From the NCBI GenBank assembly GCA_011380105.1, contig DRZW01000138.1, positions 1 to 14,506 on the forward strand: a stretch of DNA of 14,506 nucleotides, given 5' to 3'. Source of the DNA: Halothiobacillaceae bacterium (GTDB lineage Bacteria > Pseudomonadota > Gammaproteobacteria > Halothiobacillales > Halothiobacillaceae). The position numbers were made by a program, and so were the translations under genes. The notes below the pieces were generated by a model. The model saw nothing but the letters and a program-made list of their open reading frames with translations. It had not been told where the DNA came from and did no database searches. Below, piece after piece: positions 7,871-14,506 of the stretch (positions are counted from its first letter, which is position 1; every line of letters starts with the position of its first letter).

Positions 7871-9034
7871 TTAAGGCAGGGTGATCGCGTACAGGCGACC
7901 ACCACGAGTAGCCGCAAAAACACGTTCATCGGCGACAGCCATCGGTGAGACAATACGATCGCCCAAACCCGTGCGGCCTAAATTCAGACCAGTATCGCGC
8001 TCAATAAGGTGCACATAGCCCTCATAATCGCCCACCAGCAGGTAGTCACCCACCAGGGCAGGCGCGGTCAGGCCGCGGTACATAAAGTCCGGTTGACGCC
8101 AGAGGGTTTCGCCACTGCGACGGTCAATCGCCCATAGCACGGAGGACTCATCCACCAGATAAATTGCACGGGCATCTAGGTTTAAGTCCTGATAAATTGA
8201 GAAATCACGCGACCAGAGCGTCCGACCACCCTCAGCGGATAAGGCGGCCAACTGGCCCTGATAGGTGCCGACATAAAACACTCCGTCGGCAAAGACCGGA
8301 TTGGCATCAATGTCGACCATCCGATCGACATCCGTACGGCCGGTAGGCTGAGCTACCTGGGTGTTCCAGATCTCGCGACCTGAGGTGCGATCATAGACAC
8401 CAAAGCTGCCATTATCAAAGCCCAAGCCGACCGCATCGGAGAACATCACCGCCTGGCTCTGGCCATGCAAGGTCAGAGGTGGTGGTGTTTTGGCCACGCG
8501 CCACCGGCGTTTGCCATCGGTTAAGTCGAGCAGTCGGGCGGTACCATTTTTAGCGCGCACCAAAACCCGGTCAAAAGCCACGCTAGGGGCGGTATCAATC
8601 GAGGCGTTAATGGATTCTGCCCACAGCTTCTGACCATCCGCAGCCGAAAGGGCAACAATCTCACCACGTTCACCACCGAAAACCACCACACCATCACCAG
8701 CACCGCCTCCGGCGCTTAGAGAGAATCCAAGCTCGTAACGCCAAATCAGGTCGCCGGATTCTTGCTTGTAGGCACGAACGGTTCCACGAGGGTCGGCCAC
8801 AATAACCAGGTCATCGACAACAACCGGGGCAATATTGGCTAATTTGCTTTTTTGATCCCGGCCAGCATCGGCGCGCCAAGCGATCTGGGGCGGTATTTGA
8901 TTGTCGATCTCGGTCAGTTCAACTGGCTTGGCAAACTCACGCGGGGTCGAGCAGCCAACAATCAAACCGGCTAATACTAAAAGCAGACTGGCCTGCGCCA
9001 GAAAAGAACGGGTAGGTGATATTGATACTTTCAT
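7871..9034 (-). CDS. bamB: Outer membrane assembly lipoprotein BamB
   Basis: A 387-residue lipoprotein, the beta-propeller subunit of the BAM complex that inserts beta-barrel proteins into the outer membrane. The signal peptide runs from 1 to 27 with a lipobox ending in I-V-G-C and the lipidated Cys at 28; the next residue is Ser, consistent with sorting to the outer membrane. The mature part shows repeated PQQ-like blade motifs, each ending in a G-x-x-x-W type turn: ESGDLIWRYE, ADGQKLWAES, TDGKRRWRV, TSGREIWNTQ, EGGRTLWSRD and RSGETLWRQ, plus a weaker last copy (DTGLNLGRTG). Length and layout match the family. The start ATG overlaps the yfgM stop by four bases (ATGA, 9031-9034), a translational-coupling arrangement. 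Location between yfgM and der is the usual one. Confidence 0.97.
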   Translation of the reverse strand: MKVSISPTRSFLAQASLLLVLAGLIVGCSTPREFAKPVELTEIDNQIPPQIAWRADAGRDQKSKLANIAPVVVDDLVIVADPRGTVRAYKQESGDLIWRYELGFSLSAGGGAGDGVVVFGGERGEIVALSAADGQKLWAESINASIDTAPSVAFDRVLVRAKNGTARLLDLTDGKRRWRVAKTPPPLTLHGQSQAVMFSDAVGLGFDNGSFGVYDRTSGREIWNTQVAQPTGRTDVDRMVDIDANPVFADGVFYVGTYQGQLAALSAEGGRTLWSRDFSIYQDLNLDARAIYLVDESSVLWAIDRRSGETLWRQPDFMYRGLTAPALVGDYLLVGDYEGYVHLIERDTGLNLGRTGLGDRIVSPMAVADERVFAATRGGRLYAITLP

Positions 9035-9663
9035 AGCGGGTCTCCTTGCGTTTCCGCAGGCAGACTATCGAGCTTTAAGCCGACTAATTGCCCGCTACCT
9101 ATTTCAATTGCTCGCTCATAGGCAGCACGTGCGCCGGCAATATCACCCTGATCGGCTGCAATATCGCCTTCTAGTTCATAAAACAGGCTAGTAAAGCCGG
9201 CTGGTGGGTCGGTCAGGGTGGCGCGAGCCTGTTCATGCTTGCCCTCTGACCAGAGTAAACGCGCCAATTGCAATTGGGCCGTGGCAACCAATTCACGCTC
9301 CGAGGCGGTTTCACGAACCCGTTCTAAATAAGCGATAGCCACCGAGATTTGGTCGTGCTCGGTTGCCAAACTCGCACCGATTAGCAAAGCCAGCGGCGCA
9401 TAAGCGGTGCCGGAATAGGTTTCGGCAAATTCACGCGCCTCTTCGATCAGCTTAGGATCGGTCTGCGCCGGAATCGTGCTTGCCTGATCTAGCTGGGCAT
9501 AGGCCACCGCTGCTGCATTAAGCCGGTTTTCCTGATAGCTCTGCCAGCCAAACCAGCCCAATAAACCCGCCACACCCAGTACAACACCGGCTATAACGGT
9601 TTTACCGTGCTCATTCCACCATTCGCGTAAGCGTTCTACCTGTTCGTCATCAGATGCAACCAT
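9031..9663 (-). CDS. yfgM: YfgM family ancillary SecYEG / periplasmic chaperone protein
   Basis: A 210-residue inner membrane protein with a short cytoplasmic N-terminus (MVASDDEQVERLREWWNEHG), one membrane anchor at about residues 21-42 (KTVIAGVVLGVAGLLGWFGW) and a periplasmic TPR-like domain. The 'D.EQ...L..WW..HG' start is the hallmark of this family. In E. coli, YfgM associates with PpiD and the Sec translocon and helps pass exported proteins to periplasmic chaperones. The TPR-type helices are visible at about 100-190, for example 'AYLERVRETA', 'ARLLWSEGKHEQARATL' and 'DIAADQGDIAGARAAYERAIE'. A weak AGGA lies 9 bases upstream of the start. It lies between hisS and bamB, 31 bases after the hisS stop, and overlaps bamB by four bases. 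Confidence 0.94.
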   Translation of the reverse strand: MVASDDEQVERLREWWNEHGKTVIAGVVLGVAGLLGWFGWQSYQENRLNAAAVAYAQLDQASTIPAQTDPKLIEEAREFAETYSGTAYAPLALLIGASLATEHDQISVAIAYLERVRETASERELVATAQLQLARLLWSEGKHEQARATLTDPPAGFTSLFYELEGDIAADQGDIAGARAAYERAIEIGSGQLVGLKLDSLPAETQGDPL

Positions 9664-9694
9664 ATTTAATCCTATCGCGCTGCGCGCTTTTATC

Positions 9695-10959
9695 TTATGC
9701 CTGAATATTCAACCAGTCGGGAATCACCCCGGCAAGCTGGTTGGTGGGAATTAATGTCTGCTCGCCCTGACCACGTAACGGTTTGATGGTCACTTCGCTG
9801 CCATCATCTGCCTCGATAATCACCGCTATGGCCGCACCGCTTTTATCAGCCCGTTTAAACTGTGCCTTCATGCTTCCGCCACCGAGGTTGCACTGCACGC
9901 GCAAGGTGGGAAATTCGGCACGTAGCTGTTCGCTTAGCTTGAGTGCGGCGGCCTTGCGGCCATCTTCCGGCACGACCAAATACACATCGGCTGTGCCCGT
10001 GGTCTCCGGGGCGGTCATCAGCGCGATCAGGCGCTCTAAACCAATCGCAAACCCCGCCGCTGGTGTTGCCCGACCACCTAATTGTTCCACTAAGCCATCG
10101 TAGCGACCTCCGGCACAGATTGTACCTTGTGCGCCTAGATCATCGGTGATCCACTCAAAAACGGTTTTGTTGTAATAATCCAGTCCGCGAACCAGTTTGG
10201 GGTTTACTTGATAGTCAATGCCCAGGGCATCCAACAGCCGCTGGACTTCCAGAAAATCGGCACGGGACTCGTCATCTAAATAATCACTTAACGGCGGGGC
10301 ACCGGCGGCAATCTCAGCGGTTTTAGGGTCTTTGCTATCCAAAATCCGCAGCGGATTGCTATGTAGCCGCGAGCGAGCCTGATCGTCGAGCTGATCCTCA
10401 TGGGCCTGTAGGTATTCAATCAACACCGCACGGTGTGCCGCGCGCGCTTGCGGGTTGCCTAAGGTGTTGATCTCTAGTCGCACATTTTCAAGCCCCAGTG
10501 CTTGCCAGAGGTGTGCGGCCATGAGGATTTGTTCCGCATCCAGTGCCGGGTCTGCCACACCGAATGCCTCAACACCAAATTGATGAAACTGTCGGTAGCG
10601 CCCTTTTTGTGGGCGCTCGTGGCGAAACATCGGGCCATATAATACAGTTTGCGCTGTTGATTATGAATCAGGCCATGCTCGAGTGCAGCACGAACACAAC
10701 CGGCAGTACCCTCCGGGCGCAGGGTGAGCGAGTCACCATTGCGGTCGTCAAAGGTGTACATCTCTTTTTCGACGATATCAGTAACCGCGCCAATAGAGCG
10801 GGCAAACAGTTCGGTGAGTTCCACAATCGGCATCCGAATCTGCTCGTAGCCATAGCGGTGCGCGGTGTCGATTAGAACTGCTTCCAAGTCACGCCAGATC
10901 GGGGTTTGCTCGGGGAGTAAATCATGCATCCCGCGAATGCTTTGCAGACGTTTGCTCAT
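9695..10959 (-). pseudogene. hisS: Histidyl-tRNA synthetase, split by a single-base frameshift
   Basis: Class II histidine-tRNA ligase in two frames. The first frame (10959 down to 10636) gives residues 1-108 with MHDLLPEQ and motif 2 start LRPEGTAG (80-87). The second (from about 10634 to 9695) gives the rest, including [28 protein letters not shown] (about 256-266), GGRYDGL, and AAGFAIGLER (motif 3, ending about 310), followed by the anticodon-binding domain. Adding one base restores a 421-residue protein of normal family length. The coding strand reads ATGGCCCGATG where the family's Met-Gly-Pro-Met demands ATGGGCCCGATG, so one G of a GGG run is missing at 10635. The two pieces overlap out of frame; neither alone can be active, because motif 2 is cut in two. 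The gene is normally essential and sits in its conserved place between ispG and yfgM. A sequencing or assembly error is the simplest explanation. Confidence 0.93.
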
Positions 10960-10977
10960 AAATAGTTCAGGTTATAG

Positions 10978-12072
10978 TCAGGCGTTGTCTTGTTGTCGGT
11001 GTTGCGCCACCCGGCTGCGGATGGACGCTTCGAGCTCATCGACGAGTTGCTCTTGGCTGAGTTTGCGTGACGGCTTGCCATTTTCGTACATCAGGTTCGG
11101 CTGGCCACCGGTCACGCCAAGGGCAGCTTCGCGGGCCTCACCCGGACCGTTGACCACGCATCCGATCACCGCGACATCCATGGCCACGTCGATATCTTCA
11201 ATGCGCTGTTCTAGTTCATTGACGGTTTTGATGACATCAAACTTTTGACGAGCACAGGAGGGGCAGGCAATCAGGTTTACCCCGCGGGTGCGCAATTTCA
11301 GCGCTTTTAGCAAATCCCAACCAACCTTGATCTCCTCGACCGGGTCGGCCGCCAGTGAAACCCGCAGTGTATCGCCAATACCCTCGGCCAACAGCATACC
11401 CAGTCCGACAGCGGATTTAACCGCGCCTGAACGCAGGCCACCGGCCTCGGTAATGCCTAGGTGCAATGGCTGCTCAATCTGGCGGGCTAGCTTGCGGTAC
11501 GCATTCACCGTCATCCAGACATCGGAGGCTTTAAGCGAGATTTTAAACTCAGGATAATCGAATTTATCCAGCAGGTCGATATGCCGCAAAGCCGATTCCA
11601 CCAGCGCATCGGCGGTGGGTTCACCGTATTTTTTCTGGATGCTTTTTTCCAGTGAACCGGCATTGACACCGACGCGGATGGGGATGCCATTATCACGGGC
11701 TGCATCAATCACCTGCCGAACGCGATCAGCCCGACCAATGTTGCCCGGATTAATCCGCAGGCAATCAGCGCCTAACTCGGCGACTTGCAATGCAATCCGG
11801 TAATCAAAATGTATATCAGTGACCAGCGGAATATCAACTGCGGCGCGAATTTTGCCAAAGGCAACAACTGCATCCATATCTGGCACGGAGACCCGAACCA
11901 AGTCAGCGCCGGCCTGCTGCAGACGCCGAATTTGGGCGACAGTGGCATCAACATCGCAGGTATCGGTATTGGTCATCGACTGCACCGCAATCGGCGCATC
12001 ACCACCGATTGGCACTGAGCCGACTTTGATCTGCCGAGACAACCGGCGAGGCACACAAGGTGGTTCAGACAC
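10978..12072 (-). CDS. ispG: 4-hydroxy-3-methylbut-2-en-1-yl diphosphate synthase IspG
   Basis: A 364-residue iron-sulfur enzyme (GcpE) that converts methylerythritol cyclodiphosphate to HMBPP, the penultimate step of the non-mevalonate isoprenoid pathway. The N-terminal TIM barrel carries the family stretch [20 protein letters not shown] (about 17-36) followed by [11 protein letters not shown] and the INPGNIG block (107-113). The C-terminal 4Fe-4S domain shows CPSC (C270, C273) and [10 protein letters not shown] (C305, E312). These are the same residue numbers as the cluster ligands of the E. coli enzyme, so the active site is complete. The start ATG lies 4 bases after the rodZ stop, and the hisS start follows the ispG stop by 18 bases, so all three are probably co-transcribed. 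Confidence 0.98.
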   Translation of the reverse strand: MSEPPCVPRRLSRQIKVGSVPIGGDAPIAVQSMTNTDTCDVDATVAQIRRLQQAGADLVRVSVPDMDAVVAFGKIRAAVDIPLVTDIHFDYRIALQVAELGADCLRINPGNIGRADRVRQVIDAARDNGIPIRVGVNAGSLEKSIQKKYGEPTADALVESALRHIDLLDKFDYPEFKISLKASDVWMTVNAYRKLARQIEQPLHLGITEAGGLRSGAVKSAVGLGMLLAEGIGDTLRVSLAADPVEEIKVGWDLLKALKLRTRGVNLIACPSCARQKFDVIKTVNELEQRIEDIDVAMDVAVIGCVVNGPGEAREAALGVTGGQPNLMYENGKPSRKLSQEQLVDELEASIRSRVAQHRQQDNA

Positions 12073-12076
12073 GCAG

Positions 12077-13150
12077 CTAGCCTCCCACCTCTATCCGCAA
12101 CACGCCGGTAAGATCATGGCGGCCTTCTAGATCAACCGGCTCGCCATCCCAAAGCACTTCCATCACCGATGGGTTGCCCAAAACCAAGTTGAAAGGCCCC
12201 TTGCCGCTAAAGCTGCGGCTATTACCATCTCTGAGCACGTCATACATCAGGCGTTCTCCTTCTGCCGAGCGTACTTCAATCCAGCAGTCCCCGCCGGAGG
12301 CACGTAGTTGCAGCCGTTCTTCGGTCTCGGCTGTGGGCGCGGTCGGCTCGGACTCAATGCTCGCCTCTTTAGCAACCGACTCTGGCTCTTGGGCTGACAT
12401 CACACCATCCTGCTGCGCCTGTTCATGGTCATCCACAGTACCCCCCTCCTCCATCGCAGGCAGAGGGGCAAGGCCCTCATCGGCGGGCAATGCGGTTTGC
12501 GTGGGCGGAGGGGGCACATCTAGCGATGACAGATACTGCTCGGGCAAAGCAGCAGATTGCAGCGGGGCTATCGCCGACTCAATCATCTCAGGGGTCGTTT
12601 GGTTACCCGAATGGGTTTGCTCGGTGGTTAGCTGTTCGGCTTCATCGGCAAACCATTGCGACCATTTGTCGGCACCAAACTGTACTGCCAGCGCCAACAC
12701 GATCGCCAGAATAAGCACTATAAACAGGCTAGTCAGCCATTTACGCAACCGCCCTTTGCCTTCGTCCATAACATCAAGCGTCGGGTGTTGGCCCCCGTTT
12801 ATTTGCGTGCTGGGCGGTGCGGTCTGCGCCTGATACTGGGCAATCAGCACCTGGGGGTCTAAGTCGAGTTGCTCAGCCCAGCTTTTAATATAGGCGATGA
12901 TAAAAGGTCGACCGGGCGTCTGATCAAGTTGATCGCGCTCAACGTTGATAATCACCCGCAAATCGAGGTTTAGCGGTTCGACCAGATCAGCCTGATCCAG
13001 GTTTTTCGCTTCACGGGCACGACGAATGCGTTCGCCTAAGCTCGGTCCGCCAGCACCTAGCAGACGCGCATCGGTGTCTGCATCCGCCTGAGCTGCGCCA
13101 TCGGCACGTGGTTGGTTGATTGCCGGATCCTGCCGATCTCGATCATTCAT
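12077..13150 (-). CDS. rodZ: Cytoskeletal cell-shape protein RodZ
   Basis: A 357-residue bitopic membrane protein of the RodZ type, which links the MreB cytoskeleton to the cell-wall synthesis machinery. A cytoplasmic helix-turn-helix domain covers about residues 37-100 ('[25 protein letters not shown]' onward, with the family's '[21 protein letters not shown]'). A basic patch (KGRLRKW) then precedes a single membrane helix at about 138-158. The linker to about residue 280 is acidic and rich in Pro, Ala, Gln and Thr. The C-terminal periplasmic domain (DUF4115, about 280-357) has the recognisable '[21 protein letters not shown]' and '[17 protein letters not shown]' patterns. An unusual 36-residue polar, Asp/Ala/Gln-rich extension precedes the HTH. 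The ATG directly abuts the TAA of pilW with no gap. Confidence 0.95.
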   Translation of the reverse strand: MNDRDRQDPAINQPRADGAAQADADTDARLLGAGGPSLGERIRRAREAKNLDQADLVEPLNLDLRVIINVERDQLDQTPGRPFIIAYIKSWAEQLDLDPQVLIAQYQAQTAPPSTQINGGQHPTLDVMDEGKGRLRKWLTSLFIVLILAIVLALAVQFGADKWSQWFADEAEQLTTEQTHSGNQTTPEMIESAIAPLQSAALPEQYLSSLDVPPPPTQTALPADEGLAPLPAMEEGGTVDDHEQAQQDGVMSAQEPESVAKEASIESEPTAPTAETEERLQLRASGGDCWIEVRSAEGERLMYDVLRDGNSRSFSGKGPFNLVLGNPSVMEVLWDGEPVDLEGRHDLTGVLRIEVGG

Positions 13151-13942
13151 TTATAGGTCTCCTCGCTCGAGTGCTTCAGCCTCGGGTGAATCAGGAAAAC
13201 GCCCACGCAGAATTAGGCGGTGGTTGGCCAGCGACTGTTCATTGCCAACCGCACGGTCGATACGAATCGCTGTCGCCAGAGAATCTGGCGTATGCCGGTT
13301 GCGCGCGCTGTATTGCTGCATGAGTTCAAAGGCTTTCTGATATTCTCCGAGCTCGTAGTAGACACGGGCCATTCCCAAGGTGGCCGGACCATGAGTCCGC
13401 TCTGCTTGCCGCGCCTGCTCATAGCGGCTGAGTGCCTGCTCGAACGCACCGGCACGCTCGTAACAACGCCCGGAGTTGGTCAGTGCAAATTCAGGTGTTT
13501 TATAGAGCGGGTTTTCTAACGCCCGACTGAACATGGCCTGCGCCTTGTCATATTCACCCTGGCGGCATAAAAATGCACCATAGTTATTTGCTAGATCAGA
13601 ATCGCGCTTATCGGCATAACGAATCGCCGCTTCGAACTCGCGACCCGCCTTGGCCACTTCCCCAAGCTGATCTAACAGCAGCGCATAGACATGCCGCGCT
13701 GGACTGTAGCGTGGGTTGATTTCAATCGCCCGCTCGGCTTTTTCAACGGCAACATCTAAATGCCCTTCACGCATATAACCCACAGCCAACTCGGTATTGA
13801 CCTCGGCAGCACGATCACGTTGCGCCAAACCACCGCGATCAGAGTCTCGCTTTAGGGGGCCATCGCTGGCACAGCCAGCAAGCATTAGCGCTAGTACAAG
13901 CAACAAAACCCAGCGTGGAGAAATCATCGCAGCTTGTTTCAT
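13151..13942 (-). CDS. pilW: Type IV pilus biogenesis lipoprotein PilW/PilF, TPR repeats
   Basis: A 263-residue lipoprotein. Residues 1-23 are a signal peptide ending in the lipobox L-A-G-C with the modified Cys at 24; Ala follows, fitting outer-membrane sorting. The mature protein consists of TPR repeats from about residue 47: 'NTELAVGYMREGHLDVAVEKAERAIEINP', a repeat with YALLLDQLGEVAKAGREFEAAI, 'NNYGAFLCRQGEYDKAQAMFSRAL' and 'GMARVYYELGEYQKAFELMQQY'. This is the pilotin-like protein needed for assembly or stability of the PilQ secretin in type IV pilus systems. Its position directly after rlmN and before rodZ is the conserved place for pilW (pilF). The start overlaps the rlmN stop by one base (TAATG). 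MKQAAM allows an alternative start at Met6. No pilus genes proper lie in the window. Confidence 0.94.
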   Translation of the reverse strand: MKQAAMISPRWVLLLVLALMLAGCASDGPLKRDSDRGGLAQRDRAAEVNTELAVGYMREGHLDVAVEKAERAIEINPRYSPARHVYALLLDQLGEVAKAGREFEAAIRYADKRDSDLANNYGAFLCRQGEYDKAQAMFSRALENPLYKTPEFALTNSGRCYERAGAFEQALSRYEQARQAERTHGPATLGMARVYYELGEYQKAFELMQQYSARNRHTPDSLATAIRIDRAVGNEQSLANHRLILRGRFPDSPEAEALERGDL

Positions 13943-14506
13943 TATTCCGTTACCTCAACAACCGCTTGACCCAATCCCATTTGCGCCAGACGATCTTGGC
14001 GCCTGGAGCGATCCACTACTTTACCAGCAAGCTGCCCACATGCCGCATCAATATCGTCGCCACGGGTTTTGCGCGGCACGGTATTAATTCCCGCCGCCTT
14101 TAATTGCGCGCGGAATCGCTCGATGCGATTTCGGGAGGGGCGCTGATAATCCGAACCGGGGAAGGGGTTAAAGGGAATCAGATTAAGTTTAACCGCTTCC
14201 TTGCGTGGCTCAAGTAGGCGTATTAACTGTTCGGCATGCTCGGGGGTATCGTTGACTTCATTGATCATGACGTACTCATAGATAATAGCCCCGTGCGGCA
14301 CTACTTTGGCGTAACGATCACAGGCAGCCATGAGTTGATCGATCGGATATTTTTCGTTGATCGGCACGATCTCATCGCGCAGCCGGTCATTGGCAGCATG
14401 CAAGGAGATAGCCAGTGAAATAGGCAGGTCTTCTGCCAGCCGATCAATCGCCGGAATAATACCGGAGGTGGAAACAGTCACCCGGCGCCGGGACAGACCG
14501 TAACAG
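13942..14506 (-). CDS. rlmN: Dual-specificity rRNA/tRNA methyltransferase RlmN (3' part, cut by window edge)
   Basis: The last 187 complete codons of a radical-SAM methyltransferase that methylates A2503 of 23S rRNA and A37 of certain tRNAs at C2. The frame stays open to the window edge, reading '[19 protein letters not shown]', so the protein begins beyond 14506; the in-frame GTG at 14481 is internal, not the start. The first part of the domain with the CxxxCxxC iron-sulfur motif lies outside. Visible family blocks are [44 protein letters not shown] and [17 protein letters not shown]. The Cys in the last block corresponds to the second catalytic cysteine of the family (C355 in E. coli). It overlaps pilW by one base (TAATG) and is the first visible gene of the minus-strand operon. 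Confidence 0.97.
   Translation of the reverse strand, partial: CYGLSRRRVTVSTSGIIPAIDRLAEDLPISLAISLHAANDRLRDEIVPINEKYPIDQLMAACDRYAKVVPHGAIIYEYVMINEVNDTPEHAEQLIRLLEPRKEAVKLNLIPFNPFPGSDYQRPSRNRIERFRAQLKAAGINTVPRKTRGDDIDAACGQLAGKVVDRSRRQDRLAQMGLGQAVVEVTE

Noticed and set aside
9670-9694. GC-rich inverted repeat (CGCGC-A-GCGCG) between hisS and yfgM
   Set aside because: The loop is a single base, so only about 4 pairs can form, and no T tract follows; it does not qualify as a terminator inside the operon.
10618-10650. Programmed ribosomal frameshift in hisS
   Set aside because: No slippery heptamer precedes the shift, and the family is not known to use frameshifting. A missing base in a G run explains it better.
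12174-12833. A 219-codon plus-strand ORF antisense to rodZ
   Set aside because: It is Ser/Pro rich and mirrors the acidic linker and membrane helix codons of rodZ on the other strand; rodZ is well supported by its domains and operon position.

Overview
The window looks like ordinary chromosome from a gammaproteobacterium of moderately high GC. The minus-strand half carries, in transcription order, rlmN - pilW - rodZ - ispG - hisS - yfgM - bamB - der, the gene order known from the E. coli rlmN-rodZ-ispG-hisS-yfgM-bamB-der region. A full-length HrpA helicase and PilW (type IV pilus) fit the same assignment. I cannot name a genus from the sequence alone. I see no phage, insertion sequence, CRISPR array, tRNA or rRNA.

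Layout. 1-165 is leader sequence without a gene. Three plus-strand genes follow: a small exported protein (166-456), a two-helix membrane protein of the YgaP-like DUF2892 type (520-750), and an exported beta-propeller-like protein of unknown function (GTG start at 756, ends 1751). An intrinsic terminator (777-802) lies inside the first codons of the third gene. Between 1752 and 2047 no intact gene exists. The minus strand there holds a broken remnant of a polytopic membrane protein with the HCxGMCGG signature (sulfite exporter TauE/SafE-like, DsbD_2 type). hrpA (2063-6211, +) comes next and converges on der across about 225 bases rich in short perfect palindromes (6212-6436).

The minus-strand cluster (6437-14506, rlmN cut by the window edge) is tightly packed. 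Junctions are -1, 0, 4, 18, 31, -4 and 18 bases, so it reads as one operon with translational coupling. Its products modify rRNA and tRNA (RlmN), support type IV pili (PilW), set cell shape (RodZ), make isoprenoid precursors (IspG), charge tRNA-His (HisS), assist periplasmic folding and outer-membrane assembly (YfgM, BamB) and mature the 50S subunit (Der).

The two points most worth checking are a single-base deletion that splits the essential hisS gene at 10635, and the TauE/SafE-like pseudogene hidden antisense upstream of hrpA. I found no convincing new multi-gene system; most of the window is conserved housekeeping DNA.
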